A stretch of DNA of 64,000 nucleotides from positions 1,947,501-2,011,500 of the forward strand of contig CM062219.1 of the NCBI GenBank assembly GCA_031216445.1. The letters run 5' to 3'. Below are positions 1 through 12,750 of this stretch, in pieces. This DNA is from Lateolabrax maculatus (Eukaryota; Chordata; Actinopteri; Acropomatiformes; Lateolabracidae). The notes under the pieces were generated by a model. It made no database searches. It saw nothing but the letters and a program-made list of their open reading frames with translations, and was not told where the DNA came from. Numbering within the stretch: position 1 is the first letter of the stretch; every line of letters begins with the position of its first letter. The translations under genes and the position numbers were made by a program.

Positions 1-3000
1 ACGTCGTATCTGTTTTATTGGTGTGAATGCTGAAATGTTGTTTTTGTTCTTTATAGTGGCGTTTTTTGTTGTTTTTTGTTGTTTTTTTAGTCGTTTCTGT
101 TGTTTATAGTGTCGTTTTTTGTTGTTTTTAGTGTCGTTTTTTGTTGTTTTTTGTAGTTTTTGTTGTTTAGTGTCATTTTTTGTCGTTTTTGTTGTTTAAA
201 GTGTTGTTTTTTTGTCGTTTTTTAATCGTTTTTGTTGTTTGTAGTGTTGTTTTTTGTTATTTTTCTGTCGTTTTTCTGTTGTTTATATTGTCATTTTTTG
301 TTGTTTATAGTGTCGTTTATTGTCGTTTTTGTTGTTTAAGGTGTTGTTTTTGTTGTTTATAGTGTCGTTTTTGTTGTTTATAGTGTTGTTTTTTGTAATT
401 TTTCTGTCGTGTTTTGTTGTTTAAAGTGTCATTTTTGTTGATTTTTAAGTTGTTTTTGTTGTTTATAGTGTCGTTTTTGTTGTTTTTATCATTTTTGTTG
501 TTTATACTGTTGTTTTGTGTTGTTTTTCATCATTGTTTTTTAGTCGATTTTGTTGTTTTTTGTCGTTTTTGTTGTTTATACTGTCGTTTTTGTTGTTTTT
601 TTGTCGTTTTTTTTAGTCGTTTTTGTTGATTTTTGTCGTTTTTGTTGTTTATAGTCGTTTTTTGTGTTTTTTAGTCATTTTTGTTGTTTATAGTGTCGTT
701 TTTGTTGTTTTTTGTCGCTTTTGTTGTTTATAGTGTCGTTTTTTAGTCGTTTTTGTTGTTTATAGTGTCGTTTTTGTTGTTTATAGTGTCGTTTTTGTTG
801 TTTTTTGTCGTTTTTGTTGTTTAAAGTGTCGTTTTTGTTGTTTTTTTGTCGTTTTTGTTGTTTAAAGTGTCGTTTTTGTTGATTTTTAAGTTGTTTTTGT
901 TGTTTATAGTGTCGTTTTTGTTGTTTTTATCATTTTTGTTGTTTATACTGTTGTTTTGTGTTGTTTTTCATCATTGTTTTTTAGTCGATTTTGTTGTTTT
1001 TTGTCGTTTTTGTTGTTTATAGTGTCGTTTTTGTTGTTTTTTGTCGTTTTTTTAGTCGTTTTTGTTGATTTTTGTCGTTTTTGTTGTTTATAGTCGTTTT
1101 TTGTTGTTTTTTTGTCGTTTTTGTTGTTTTTTTTGTCATTTTTGTTGTTTATAGTGTCGTTTTTGTTGTTTATAGTGTCGTTTTTGTTGTTTTTTGGTCG
1201 TTTTTGTTGTTTATACTGTCGTTTTTTGTTGTTTATAGTGTCATTTTTTGCTATTTATAGTGTCGTTTTTGGTCGTTTTTGTTGTTTATATGTCGTTTTT
1301 AGTCGTTTTTTAGTTGTTTTAGTCGTTTTTTTGGTCGTTTTTGTTGTTTATAGTGTAGTTTTTTAGTCGCTTTTGTTGTTTATAGTGTCGTTTTTGTTGT
1401 TTATAGTGTTGTTTTTGTTGTTTTTTGTCGTTTTTGTTGTTTATAGTGTTGTTTTTGTTGTTTTTTGTCGTTTTTGTTGTTTATAGGGTCATTTTTTGTT
1501 GTTTTTTGTGGTTTTTGTTGTTTTTTTGTGGTTTTTGTTGTTTTTTAGTCGTTTTTGTTGTTTATAGTGTCGTTTTTGTGGTTTTTTTGTCGTTTATAGT
1601 GTCGTTTTTGTCGTTTCTGTCGTTTATAGTGTTGTTTTTGTCGTTTTTTGGTCGTTTTTGTCGTTTAGTGTCGTTTTTTGGTCGTTTTTGTTATTTATAG
1701 TGTCGTTATTGTCGTTTTTTGGCTGTTTTTGTCGTTTACAGTGTCGTTTTTGTCATTTTTTTGTCATTTATAGTGTCTTTTTTGTCGCTTATAGTGTTGT
1801 TTTTTGTCGTTTTTGTTGTTTTTTTGTCGTTTATAGTGTTGTTTTTGTTGTTTTTTGTCATTTATAGTGTCGTTTCTGTCATTTATAGTGTTGTTTTTGT
1901 CGTTTTTTGGTCATTTTTGTCGTTTATAGTGTTGTTTTGTCGTTTATAGTGTTGTTTTTGTCGTTTTTTGGTCGTTTTTGTTGTTTATAGAGTCATTTTT
2001 TGTTGTTCATAGTGTCGTTTTTTTGTCGTTTTTTGTAGTTTTTTAGTCGTTTTTTGTCGTTTATTAGTCGTTTTTTGGTCGTTTTTGCTGTTTATAGTGT
2101 CGTTTTTTAGTCGTTTTTGTTGTTTATACTGTCGTTTTTGTTGTTTTTTGGTCGTTTTTGTTGTTTTTTTGTCGTTTTTGTTGTTTTTTTGTCGTTTTTG
2201 TTGTTACTAGTGTCGGTTTTGTTGTTTTTTGTCGTTTTTGTCGCTTATAGTGTCGTTTTTGTTGTTTTTTTAGTCGTTTTTGTTGTTTATAGGGTCATTT
2301 TTTGTTGTTTTTTGTCGTTTTTGTTGTTTAGAGTGTCGTTTTTGTTGTTTATAGTGTCGTTTTTGTTGTTTTTTGGTCGTTTTTTTCGTTTATAGTGTCG
2401 TTTTTGTTGTTTATTTGTCGTTTATAGTGTTGTTTTTGTCGTTTTTTTGTCGTTTTTGTCGTTTTTGTCATTTTTTGGTCGTTTTTGTCGTTTATAGTGT
2501 CGTTTTTGTTGTTTGTGTCGTTTTTTAGTCGTTTTTTGTCTTTTCTTAGTCGTTTTTGTCGTTTTGTGGTCGTTTTTGTTGTTTATAGTGTCGTTTTTTA
2601 GTCGTTTTTGTTGTTTATAGTGTCGTTTTTGTTGTTTTTTTGTCGTTTATAGTGTTGTTTTTGTTGTTTTTTGTCGGTTATAGTGTCGTTTTTGTCGTTT
2701 CTGTCATTTATAGTGTTGTTTTTGTCGTTTTTTGGTCGTTTTTGTCGTTTATAGTGTCGTTTTTGTTGTTTATGTCGTTTCTTAGTCGTTTTTGTCGTTT
2801 TTTGGTCGTTTTTGTTGTTTATAGTGTCGTTTTTGTTGTTTTTTTCGTTTTTGTTGTTTATAGTGTCGTTTTTGTTGTTTTTTTTCGTTTTTGTTGTTTA
2901 TAGGGTCATTTTTTGTTGTTTTTTGTTGTTTTTTTGTCGTTTTTGTTGTTTTTTAGTTGTTTTTGTTGTTTATAGTGTCGTTTCTGTTGTTTTTTGTCGT

Positions 3001-6000
3001 TTTTGTCGATTATAGTGTCGTTTTTGTCGTTTTTTTGTCGTTTTTGTCATTTATAGTGTTGTTTTTGTCGTTTTTTGGTCGTTTTTGTTGCTTATAGTGT
3101 CATTTTTTGTTGTTTATAGTGTCGTTTTTTGTTGTTTATAGTGTCATTTTTTGTCGTTTTTTGTCGTTTTTGTTGTTTATGTCATTTTTGTCGTTTTTTA
3201 GTCGTTTTTTGGTCGTTTTTGCTGTTTATAGTGTCGTTTTTTAGTCGTTTTTGTTGTTTATAGTGTCGTTTTTGTTGTTTATAGTGTCGCTTCTGTTGTT
3301 TTTTTGTCGTTTTTGTCGCTTATAGCGTTGTTTTTTTGTCGTTTTTGTCGTTTATAGTGTCGTTTCTGTCATTTATAGTGTTGTTTTTGTCGTTTTTTGG
3401 TCATTTTTGTCGTTTATAGTGTTGTTTTGTCGTTTATAGTGTTGTTTTTGTCGTTTTTTGGTCGTTTTTGTTGTTTATAGAGTCATTTTTTGTTGTTCAT
3501 AGTGTCGTTTTTTTGTCGTTTTTTGTAGTTTTTTAGTCGTTTTTTGTCGTTTATTAGTCGTTTTTTGGTCGTTTTTGCTGTTTATAGTGTCGTTTTTTAG
3601 TCGTTTTTGTTGTTTATACTGTCGTTTTTGTTGTTTTTTGGTCGTTTTTGTTGTTTTTTTGTCGTTTTTGTTGTTTTTTTGTCGTTTTTGTTGTTACTAG
3701 TGTCGGTTTTGTTGTTTTTTGTCGTTTTTGTCGCTTATAGTGTCGTTTTTGTTGTTTTTTTAGTCGTTTTTGTTGTTTATAGGGTCATTTTTTGTTGTTT
3801 TTTGTCGTTTTTGTTGTTTAGAGTGTCGTTTTTGTTGTTTATAGTGTCGTTTTTGTTGTTTTTTGGTCGTTTTTTTCGTTTATAGTGTCGTTTTTGTTGT
3901 TTATTTGTCGTTTATAGTGTTGTTTTTGTCGTTTTTTTGTCGTTTTTGTCGTTTTTGTCATTTTTTGGTCGTTTTTGTCGTTTATAGTGTCGTTTTTGTT
4001 GTTTGTGTCGTTTTTTAGTCGTTTTTTGTCTTTTCTTAGTCGTTTTTGTCGTTTTGTGGTCGTTTTTGTTGTTTATAGTGTCGTTTTTTAGTCGTTTTTG
4101 TTGTTTATAGTGTCGTTTTTGTTGTTTTTTTGTCGTTTATAGTGTTGTTTTTGTTGTTTTTTGTCGGTTATAGTGTCGTTTTTGTCGTTTCTGTCATTTA
4201 TAGTGTTGTTTTTGTCGTTTTTTGGTCGTTTTTGTCGTTTATAGTGTCGTTTTTGTTGTTTATGTCGTTTCTTAGTCGTTTTTGTCGTTTTTTGGTCGTT
4301 TTTGTTGTTTATAGTGTCGTTTTTGTTGTTTTTTTCGTTTTTGTTGTTTATAGTGTCGTTTTTGTTGTTTTTTTTCGTTTTTGTTGTTTATAGGGTCATT
4401 TTTTGTTGTTTTTTGTTGTTTTTTTGTCGTTTTTGTTGTTTTTTAGTTGTTTTTGTTGTTTATAGTGTCGTTTCTGTTGTTTTTTGTCGTTTTTGTCGAT
4501 TATAGTGTCGTTTTTGTCGTTTTTTTGTCGTTTTTGTCATTTATAGTGTTGTTTTTGTCGTTTTTTGGTCGTTTTTGTTGCTTATAGTGTCATTTTTTGT
4601 TGTTTATAGTGTCGTTTTTTGTTGTTTATAGTGTCATTTTTTGTCGTTTTTTGTCGTTTTTGTTGTTTATGTCATTTTTGTCGTTTTTTAGTCGTTTTTT
4701 GGTCGTTTTTGCTGTTTATAGTGTCGTTTTTTAGTCGTTTTTGTTGTTTATAGTGTCGTTTTTGTTGTTTATAGTGTCGCTTCTGTTGTTTTTTTGTCGT
4801 TTTTGTCGCTTATAGCGTTGTTTTTTTGTCGTTTTTGTCGTTTATAGTGTTGTTTTTGTTGTTTTTTGTCGTTTATAGTGTCGTTTTTGTCGTTTATAGT
4901 GTCGTTTTTTGGTCGTTTTTGTTGTTTATAGTGTCGTTTTTGTTGTTTTTTGGTCGTTTTTGTCGTTTATAGTGTCGTTTTTGTCTTTTTTTGTCGTTTA
5001 TAGTGTCATTTTTGTTGTTTATAGTGTCGTTTTTGTTGTTTTTTGTCGTTTTTGTTATTTTTTTGTCGTTTTTGTTATTTTTTTGTCGTTTTTGTTGTTT
5101 ATAGTGTCATTTTTTGTGTTTTTTAGTCATTTTTGTTGTTTATAGTGTCGTTTTTTGGTCGTTTTTGTCGCTTATAGTGTCGTTTTTTTGTCGTTTTTGT
5201 CGTTTATAGTGTCGTTTTTGTTGTTTATAGTGTCGTTTTTGTTATTTTTTGGTCGTTTTTGTTGTTTATAGTGTCATTTTTTGTGTTTTTTAGTCATTTT
5301 TGTTGTTTATAGTGTCGTTTTTGTTGTTTTTTGTCGTTTTTGTCGCTTATAGTGTCGTTTTTTTGTCGTTTTTGTCGTTTATAGTGTCGTTTTTGTTCTT
5401 TATAGTGTCGTTTTTGTCGTTTTTTTGTCGTTTTTGTCATTTATAGTGTTGTTTTTGTCGTTTTTTGGTTGTTTTTGTTGCTTATAGTGTCGTTTTTTAG
5501 TCGTTTTTGTTGTTTATAGTGTCGCTTTTGTTGTTTTTTTGTCGTTTTTGTCGCTTATAGCATTGTTTTTTGTCGTTTTTGTCGTTTACAGTGTTGTTTT
5601 TGTTGTTTTTTGTCGTTTATAGTGTCGTTTTTGTCGTTTTTTGGTCGTTTTTGTCGTTTATAGTGTCGCTTTTTGGTCGTTTTTGTTGTTTATAGTGTCG
5701 TTTTTGTTGTTTTTTGGTCGTTTTTGTCGTTTATAGTGTTGGTTTTGTCATTTTTTTGTCGTTTATAGTGTCATTTTTGTCGCTTTTGTTGTTTATAGTG
5801 TCGTTTTTGTTGTTTTTTTGTCGTTTTTGTTTTTTTGTCGTTTTTTTGTCGTTTTTGTTATTTTTTTTGTCGTTTTTGTTGTTTATAGTGTTGTTTTTTG
5901 TGTTTTTTAGTCATTTTTGTTGTTTATAGTGTCGTTTTTGTTGTTTTTTGTCGTTTTTGTCGCTTATAGTGTCGTTTTTTTGTCGTTTTTGTCGTTTATA

Positions 6001-8090
6001 GTGTCGTTTTTGTTGTTTATAGTGTCGTTTTTGTCGTTTTTTTGTCGTTTTTGTCATTTATTGTGTTGTTTTTGTCGTTTTTTGGTCGTTTTTGTTGCTT
6101 ATAGTGTCATTTTTTGTTGTTCATAGTGTCGTTTTTTGTTGTTTATAGTGTCGTTTTTTGTCGTTTTTGTCGTTTATGTCGTTTTTGTCGTTTTTTATCG
6201 TTTTTTGGTCGTTTTTGCTGTTTATAGTGTCGTTTTTTAGTCGTTTTTGTTGTTTATAGTGTCGTTTTTGTTGTTTATAGTGTCGCTTTTGTTGTTTTTT
6301 TGTCGTTTTTGTCGCTTATAGCGTTGTTTTTTTGTCGTTTTTGTCGTTTATAGTGTCGTTTTGGTCGTTTTTTGGTCGTTTTTGTCGTTTATAGTGTCGT
6401 TTTTTGGTCGTTTTTGTTGTTTATAGCGTCGTTTTTGTTGTTTTTGGTCGTTTATAGTGTCGTTTTTGTCATTTTTTTGTCGTTTATAGTGTCATTTTTG
6501 TCGTTTTTGTTGTTTATAGTGTCGTTTTTGTTGTTTTTTTGTCGTTTTTGTTATTTTTTTGTCGTTGTTGTTGTTTTTGGTCGTTTTTGTCGTTTATAGT
6601 GTCGTTTTTGTCATTTTTTTGTCGTTTATAGTGTCATTTTTGTCGTTTTTGTTGTTTATAGTGTCGTTTTTGTTGTTTTTTTGTCGTTTTTGTTATTTTT
6701 TTGTCGTTTGTTGTTTATAGTGTCGTTTTTTGTCGTTTTTTAGTCGTTTTTGTTGTTTTTTGTCGTTTTTGTTGTTTATAGTGTCGTTTTTGTTGTTTTT
6801 TGTCGTTTTTGTCGCTTATAGTGTCGTTTTTTGTCGTTTTTGTCGTTTATAGTGTCGTTTTTGTTGTTTATAGTGTCGTTTTTGTCGTTTTTTTGTCATT
6901 TTTGTCATTTATAGTGTTGTTTTTGTCGTTTTTTGGTCGTTTTTGTTGCTTATAGTTTCATTTTTTGTTGTTTATAGTGTCGTTTTTTGTTGTTTATAGT
7001 GTTGTTTTTTTGTCGTTTTTTGTCGTTTTTGTTGTTTATGTCGTTTTTTGTCGTTTTTTAGTCGTTTTTTGTCGTTTTTTGGTCGTTTTTGCTGTTTATA
7101 GTGTCGTTTTTTAGTCGTTTTTGTTGTTTATAGTGTCGTTTTTGTTGTTTATAGTGTCGTTTTTGTTTTTTTTGTTGCTTTTGTTGTTTTTTTGTCGTTT
7201 TTGTCGCTTATAGTGTTGTTTTTTTGTCGTTTTTGTCGCTTATAGTGTTGTTTTTTTGTCATTTTTGTCGCTTATAGCGTTGTTTTTTTGTCGTTTTTGT
7301 CGTTTATAGTGTCGTTTTTGTCATTTTTTTGTCGTTTTTTGGTCGTTTTTGTCGTTTATAGTGTCGTTTTTTGGTCGTTTTTGTTGTTTATAGTGTCGTT
7401 TTTGTTGTTTTTGGTCGTTTTTGTCGTTTATAGTGTCGTTTTTGTCATTTTTTTGTCGTTTATAGTGTCATTTTTGTTGTTTATAGTGTCGTTTTTGTTG
7501 TTTTTTTGTCGTTTTTGTTGTTTATAGTGTCGTTTTTTGTGTTTTTTAGTCATTTTTGTTGTTTATAGTGTCGTTTTTGTCGTTTTTGTCGCTTATAGTG
7601 TCGTTTTTGTTGTTTATAGTGTCGCTTTTGTTGTTTTTTGTAGTTTTTGTCGCTTATAGCGTTGTTTTTTTTTGTCGTTTATAGTGTTGTTTTTGTCGTT
7701 TATAGTGTTGTTTTTGTCGTTTATAGTGTCGTTTTTGTCGTTTTTTGGTCGTTTTTGTTGTTTATAGTGTCGTTTTTGTTGTTTTTTGTCGTTTTTGTTG
7801 TTTATAGTGTCGTTTTTGTTGTTTATAGTGTCGTTTTTGTTGTTTTTTTGTCATTTTTGTCGCTTATAGTGTCGTTTTTGTCGTTTTTGTCGCTTATAGT
7901 GTCGTTTTTTTGTCGTTTTTGTTTATAGTGTCGTTTTTGTTGTTTCTTTTCGTTCTTGTTGTTTATAGTGTCGTTTTTTGTTGTTTTTTAGTCGTTTTTG
8001 TTGTTTATAGTGTCGTTTTACATTGTTTTTCTGTCGTTTTTTGTCGTATTTGTTGTTTGGTGTCGTTTTTTTCACACACAGGATATTTGC
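1..8090. repeat. T/G-rich satellite-like tandem array
   Basis: The whole stretch is made of variants of a roughly 21-bp motif, tagtgtcgtttttgttgttt plus one base, mixed with shorter and longer versions (gtcgtttttgtcg, ttttttggtcg). The plus strand is extremely T-rich: one 60-base line I counted (721-780) has 38 T, 14 G, 5 A and 3 C. Motif order is irregular, as in an old, diverged minisatellite or satellite, but one higher-order unit is perfectly duplicated (1861-4850, separate entry). All open frames here read as Phe/Val/Leu/Ser/Cys low-complexity strings and are repeat artefacts. The array ends sharply near 8090, and its left edge lies outside the window. I do not recognise it as a named family. 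Confidence 0.93.
1861..4850. repeat. 1,490-bp higher-order tandem duplication inside the satellite
   Basis: Positions 1861-3350 recur at 3351-4840, an offset of 1,490 bp. Every segment I compared matched exactly, including rare landmarks such as the ttactagtgtcggtttt block (about 2205 and 3695) and the tcttttcttagtc block (about 2540 and 4030). The match extends about 10 bases past the second copy because both ends share tttatagtgt. No base difference was seen, so the duplication is very recent or is an assembly artefact. Confidence 0.9.
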
Positions 8091-8574
8091 ATTTTTTGAC
8101 TTTTTCAAGCATTTTTCATGTCTAATCTTCTAATTCATCCTTTCATGTGTAAACCACAAAATCTTGTACATATTTCAAAAGTTGAATAAAACTAAGAATG
8201 TACTGTTTTATTCAACTCCCATTCATAATATTTAGACCGTTTCCCACTTTTCTTTTCTTACAAATTCATACTGCCTCCCCATACATTTTTGACATTATTC
8301 AACTGACTTTTATTAAACTTTAGCAATCCAGTTTAGCGTCAGCCTTTCAACAATCATTCAACTATTCCACATCTTTCATTTATTGTTGATATTATTCCAC
8401 TTTTGCTGTTCCACTTCAGCAATTCAGTTTAGCGTCAGCCTTTCAGCAGTCAGCATTCACACCGCAATTTCTTCAGAAATTGCCTTTTCTAGTTATTATT
8501 GTTTTTATCTTATAATTACATTTTTGTATTATTTTTAAATTGTCCTGAAGTTCAACCATGAAAGGTCTGTATAA

Positions 8575-8885
8575 ATAAAATATTACTATTATAATATTAA
8601 CCCAAAGTAAAAGTACTCATTATGCAGAATGACCCATTTCATATTTAATATATATTAGAGTATGCTTTATCTTAACCTGTAATAATACAAGATAATCTAT
8701 TTGTTGATCATATTTTGTATTATTAATCTGAATCTACAAAGAATCTAAAGTTATCAAATAAATGTAGTAAAAAGTACAATATTTACATCTGAAATGTAGT
8801 GAAGTAGAAGTATAAAGTAGCAGAAAATTACAATACAATAAGTACTTAAGTACAAGTACTTCTATCTTTGTACTTTTCTCAAACA
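8575..8885. repeat. Dispersed repeat family A (agtacaagtact-rich), copy 1
   Basis: The stretch contains the blocks aaagtaaaagtactcatta, atgtagtgaagtagaagtat, and a terminal aagtacttaagtacaagtac. The same blocks recur at 33075-33575, 41228-42080 and, reverse-complemented, 48490-48850. From memory this is a very abundant non-autonomous element in percomorph fish, but I cannot name the family securely. Confidence 0.7.
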
Positions 8886-10389
8886 GAGAAGTAGACATTT
8901 GAATGGAAAATTTTTTGCGATAGAAACAACATTCTTCATAAAACTCCTTTTAATCTTTAAATACACGAGATATTCAGAAACGGACCAGGACCCAGAGACC
9001 ATGTTCACCAAGTAAAGTTGGTGCTTATGAATAAATACATGATTTACACAAACAAACACGTCAAAAACAATCATAAAGCAGAAAAGTACTTCTCATTTTG
9101 AGACTGGAAAGTTGTTTTGATCACACTAGAAAGAAAAAAAATAAATAAATTTACCTAAAGGCCATATGGAAGTAAAAGAAAATCAGCCATAGAGGAAACA
9201 TTTTCCAAAGCTCCAAAGTTCAAATAATGGAAATAACGTGGCGTGCACTTTGTTGAGATCAATCAGCTGTTTTGAGGTTATTAGCACAGCAGGTGAAACA
9301 TGTTGATTTTTCCCCCATGTGAGCATCAAAACTCACATTTCCACCTTTAAAACAGGCATCTGCATTTACTCATTCTGCTAAACACTACCCAAAAAAAAAT
9401 CAGAAAATCAGATGGCGAGGAGGAATTGTAACGTCTAATTGAAGTGAAGGTGTGGATGCACATTAAGGACCCTGAAAACATTTTTGTGGCGTCGTCTGAC
9501 ATGAATAATCAGTTAAAGATGTTGTTGTTTTTACGTGAGATATTTCTGAATTTTTTTTTTTTTTTGCGCCTTTTCGCACTAGTTTGAAGTAGGCTGGGCT
9601 TAAATGGATCATGTTTCCATGCACCAATCAGGATTTAGCAACATTTGAATCTGACGACAGTTGTTGATTTGTTTGGTTCGATGTCTCGTTAAATCCTCAC
9701 AGTCCTGATGAAGCAAAGCTTTTGAGTTTTACTTAGTAATTCTTAAAGATGTTTATTACAAAACCTGTGAGTGTTGCTGATTTAGGCAAAAAAAAATATT
9801 TTATTTGGGCTTTAAAGACTCCAGGTTGTACGCAGGATTAGACAAGACGGCGTTACTGTGGAGGCGCCTCACTTGTAAACCTATGTAAAATGTCACCTTG
9901 TAAGCGCTTTTGCCAAGAAATCTGTCCAGCAGATCGTGTAGAACCAGTTATGTCATCAAATGCGATTAAAATGAAGATTGTAATTTAAAATGTTTGTTTT
10001 GACAGACAGGTAGACGTCCTTTCTGATCTGTGCTGTTGTGACGGAAACTATTTTAAATTCCTAAAACTCCATGATTATTAAATCATGTTTCTGTCACATT
10101 ATGAGCGACAAACGACCCAAACAGTGAGTAATCGGCCAACACGGGGCCGATCTCTTTCTAGCTTTTCATTACGTTAACTTCCACTTTTACACAATCGTTT
10201 ATCGAGTGTTTCCAAATTTTAGTAAACGACTAAATCGCTGAGTTTGATGATTAACTAGCAGGTAACAAACTTCTCCACACAGAACTTTCACATCTGGACT
10301 GTGGAGGTCGGACAGAAGCGCTACGTTGATGTTAATTTTTCCCCAAAGTTTTTAGATTTGGTAACTTAAGTCCTGAACATGCAAAGATG

Positions 10390-10575
10390 ATGTGAAGTCT
10401 ACAGTCATGTGAGCGGCTCTGTGAGGCTGTACTGAGGCACACTGGTGCTTTGAGCTTATTAGTTTTGCGGGTGTTTGGTCGTAAAAGTATTGAAGGTGAC
10501 TGAATTAGGCTCTTTGACCTGATGATGGCGCTAGATTAGAAAAGTCAGAGGATGACCTAAGTGATCAGAATACAT
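10390..10575 (-). repeat. Dispersed repeat family B, copy 1 (reverse)
   Basis: The stretch runs from gtctacagtcatgtgagcgg through ctctgtgaggctgtactgag to ttgacctgatgatggcgcta. The last block is the reverse complement of tagcgccaccatcaggtcaa at about 22175, so this copy is inverted relative to the one at 21900-22400. A third copy lies at 44945-45075. Confidence 0.7.
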
Positions 10576-10614
10576 TGTCCAGAAAACTCCCCAGGTTTAG
10601 GACCTATAAGCCGT

Positions 10615-10965
10615 ATACAAACATTTAATAAATGGTTTCTAACACACTTTAACAGTAGTTATAATCAGATAAAAGTGATCACTAAAAGCATTTATGTGCA
10701 CCCATAGGTGGAGGCTGTTAGAGGTCAAAGATCCGTAGTCACGATGGTGCAGTGTGTTCACTGTTTTTCTGAGCTAAGTGGTCGTATCTCTGTTTAAATG
10801 AACTTCAGTGCGTACATCAGTAAGTGAATGTAAGTGAATGAATATAATAAACACCTCTGAAGGCTGCTGTATAGACAGGTAATGAATGACAAACACTAAA
10901 CGTCTTTATATCTGCTCACAACTACATTACAGTGTGTTACAAACCATTTATTATTGTTTTTAATG
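10615..10965. repeat. Dispersed repeat family G with imperfect inverted ends
   Basis: The left part reads acatttaataaatggtttct followed by aacacacttta. The right part reads cagtgtgttacaaaccattt, which is an imperfect inverted repeat of the left end. A diverged relative starting acatttaataaatggtttat lies at 57055-57240 in rasgrf2. This is consistent with a small foldback or MITE-type element. Confidence 0.55.
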
Positions 10966-12235
10966 GATAATCAAATCTATTAAAAGGCAACTTGATGTGA
11001 GAAAACTGCTGGTGGCGTTTGAGGAAAAATCAGAAGGTCGCCAAACTCAGTAGGACTCATCCTCTGGGGACAATGAAGCTCTGTGTAATATCTCACAGCA
11101 CTTCATCCAGCAGATGAGTGGTGGACTGACTGACATCTCTACAGTTGGCCTTCCTGGTGTTTACTAAACACGTCTTATGGGGGAAAGTACAACTCACACA
11201 GACAGCTCCTCCTGGGTTAACAGATGCATTCACCTGTTTTAAATGATGAAAAGATGAAAATAATGTTTTGTAGATTATTTCAATTCAGATTTATTAATGA
11301 GCAATGGCCTCTAAATATCAAATCTGAGCATTAAGACATTTTGAAATCAACATAAAGGAGTAAATAACCTGTAATCTGTAGTGGCTTAAAACGTTAACAC
11401 GAGTTGTAGAACAGGTCGAAGCTTATAGCTGGTGTAAAGCTGCTTTTATTTTGTCTTCAGATTTTTACACCTTTAACTGCACATTCATATCTTTATGCAA
11501 AGCACTTTAAGATTAGGTATTTTCCACATTATGACAAAATGATATATTAGATTTGTTTATTTCTGGAATTAAACTGTGGAATTTGTGTTTTGTTTGTTTG
11601 TTTCCTCTCAGGAACCTGCTACACAAACTGCAAAATGAATGTAGCCTACGTCCTATCAAAAATATGAACTCTTATTCTGTTTGTTAAAACTTTTATACCA
11701 ATGATTCCAAAAATAACTCTTCATTATTTAAAAAAAAACAAAAACAAATCTCTATGCATACATTTGATCTTTTATACATTTGGACAAAGCCGATTCCTGA
11801 CTGAAAAGTGAGACGTGAAACACTGCACGAAGCTACTTTAAACAGGACATTTTACAGGGATGAAGCCTCTCTGCGCTCTTATATTCTGACTTTAAAGAGT
11901 ATTTATTCACCACAACACCTGCCTTTAACCACAGCACTAATACGAGCAAATTGGCAGTTCTGATCCAGCTTTACATTTTGTGCAAAAGATGAGAAGCTGG
12001 TGGAGAAAAACAAAAAAAGGGGGGCGACGTTATTCCTGAAAAACCTCAGAGCCGTCTTTAATGGTTCTAAAGTGCCTTAAAGCTGCTGTGAAAATACATT
12101 AAATAATTCAAAACATGATACCGGGCTCATGCTTTTCACTGGGTGGTAATACTTTGAGTTCCCGCTCCAAACAGCCCCTGAGGAGACGGCAGCTCAGCTC
12201 AGGGAACCCACAACGGGTGGTTTTTTTATAAGCGT

Positions 12236-12750
12236 TTGTTCAAGATTTTGGGAAATCTGCTTATTCGCTTTGTTGGGGAGTCGGATCAGAAGGTCGCTAT
12301 CAATTTCATTATTGACACAATAAATTCTGTCACTTTTCACTCAGACTAAAATCAAGAGGAAACAGGTAGTCTGGCTCTGTCCAAACCTAAAGAAAATCCA
12401 CCTACCAGCACCTCTATAGCTCACTAATTAATAAGTTATATCTTGTATATAATATAAACCGAAGCATAAAAACAGCAAGTTGTGGTTTAACCGGAAGTTT
12501 TGTGCTGAACTATTCCTGTAAAACCTCAACTCATCTGTTTTACACTTCAGTTTTTGTACAAATTGAACAAACAAAATTCTTTCAAGTTACGTGGTGAACT
12601 TTAGAGATGCTGTTAAGCTTGTTTTGTTGGCTTTGGACGGAGCCATGCTACCTGTTTCCCCGTTAGATATGGGACAGATAAGGGAGTGGCATCGCTCTTC
12701 TCTTGGCAAGAAAGCGAATAAGCGTATTTCGCAAAATGCCGAACTCTTCA
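12236..12750. repeat. Foldback element, family C, copy 1
   Basis: The left arm has gattttgggaaatctgctta followed by ttcgcttt. The right arm, read on the minus strand, has cattttgcgaaatacgctta followed by ttcgctttcttgcc. The arms are long, imperfect inverted repeats that continue inward to the ggaaacaggtagtctggctc block and its counterpart near 12640-12660. Related copies lie at 17150-17327 and 46146-46345. The structure suggests a foldback or MITE-type DNA transposon. Confidence 0.75.

Noticed and set aside
1..8090. Regular spacing that might suggest a CRISPR-like array or a telomere
   Set aside because: There are no unique spacers between repeats, the organism is a vertebrate, and the motif is not TTAGGG.
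180..8125. Many 60-93-codon frames rich in Phe, Val, Leu, Ser and Cys
   Set aside because: They are translations of the T/G satellite in shifting frames, with no start context, domain or splice structure.
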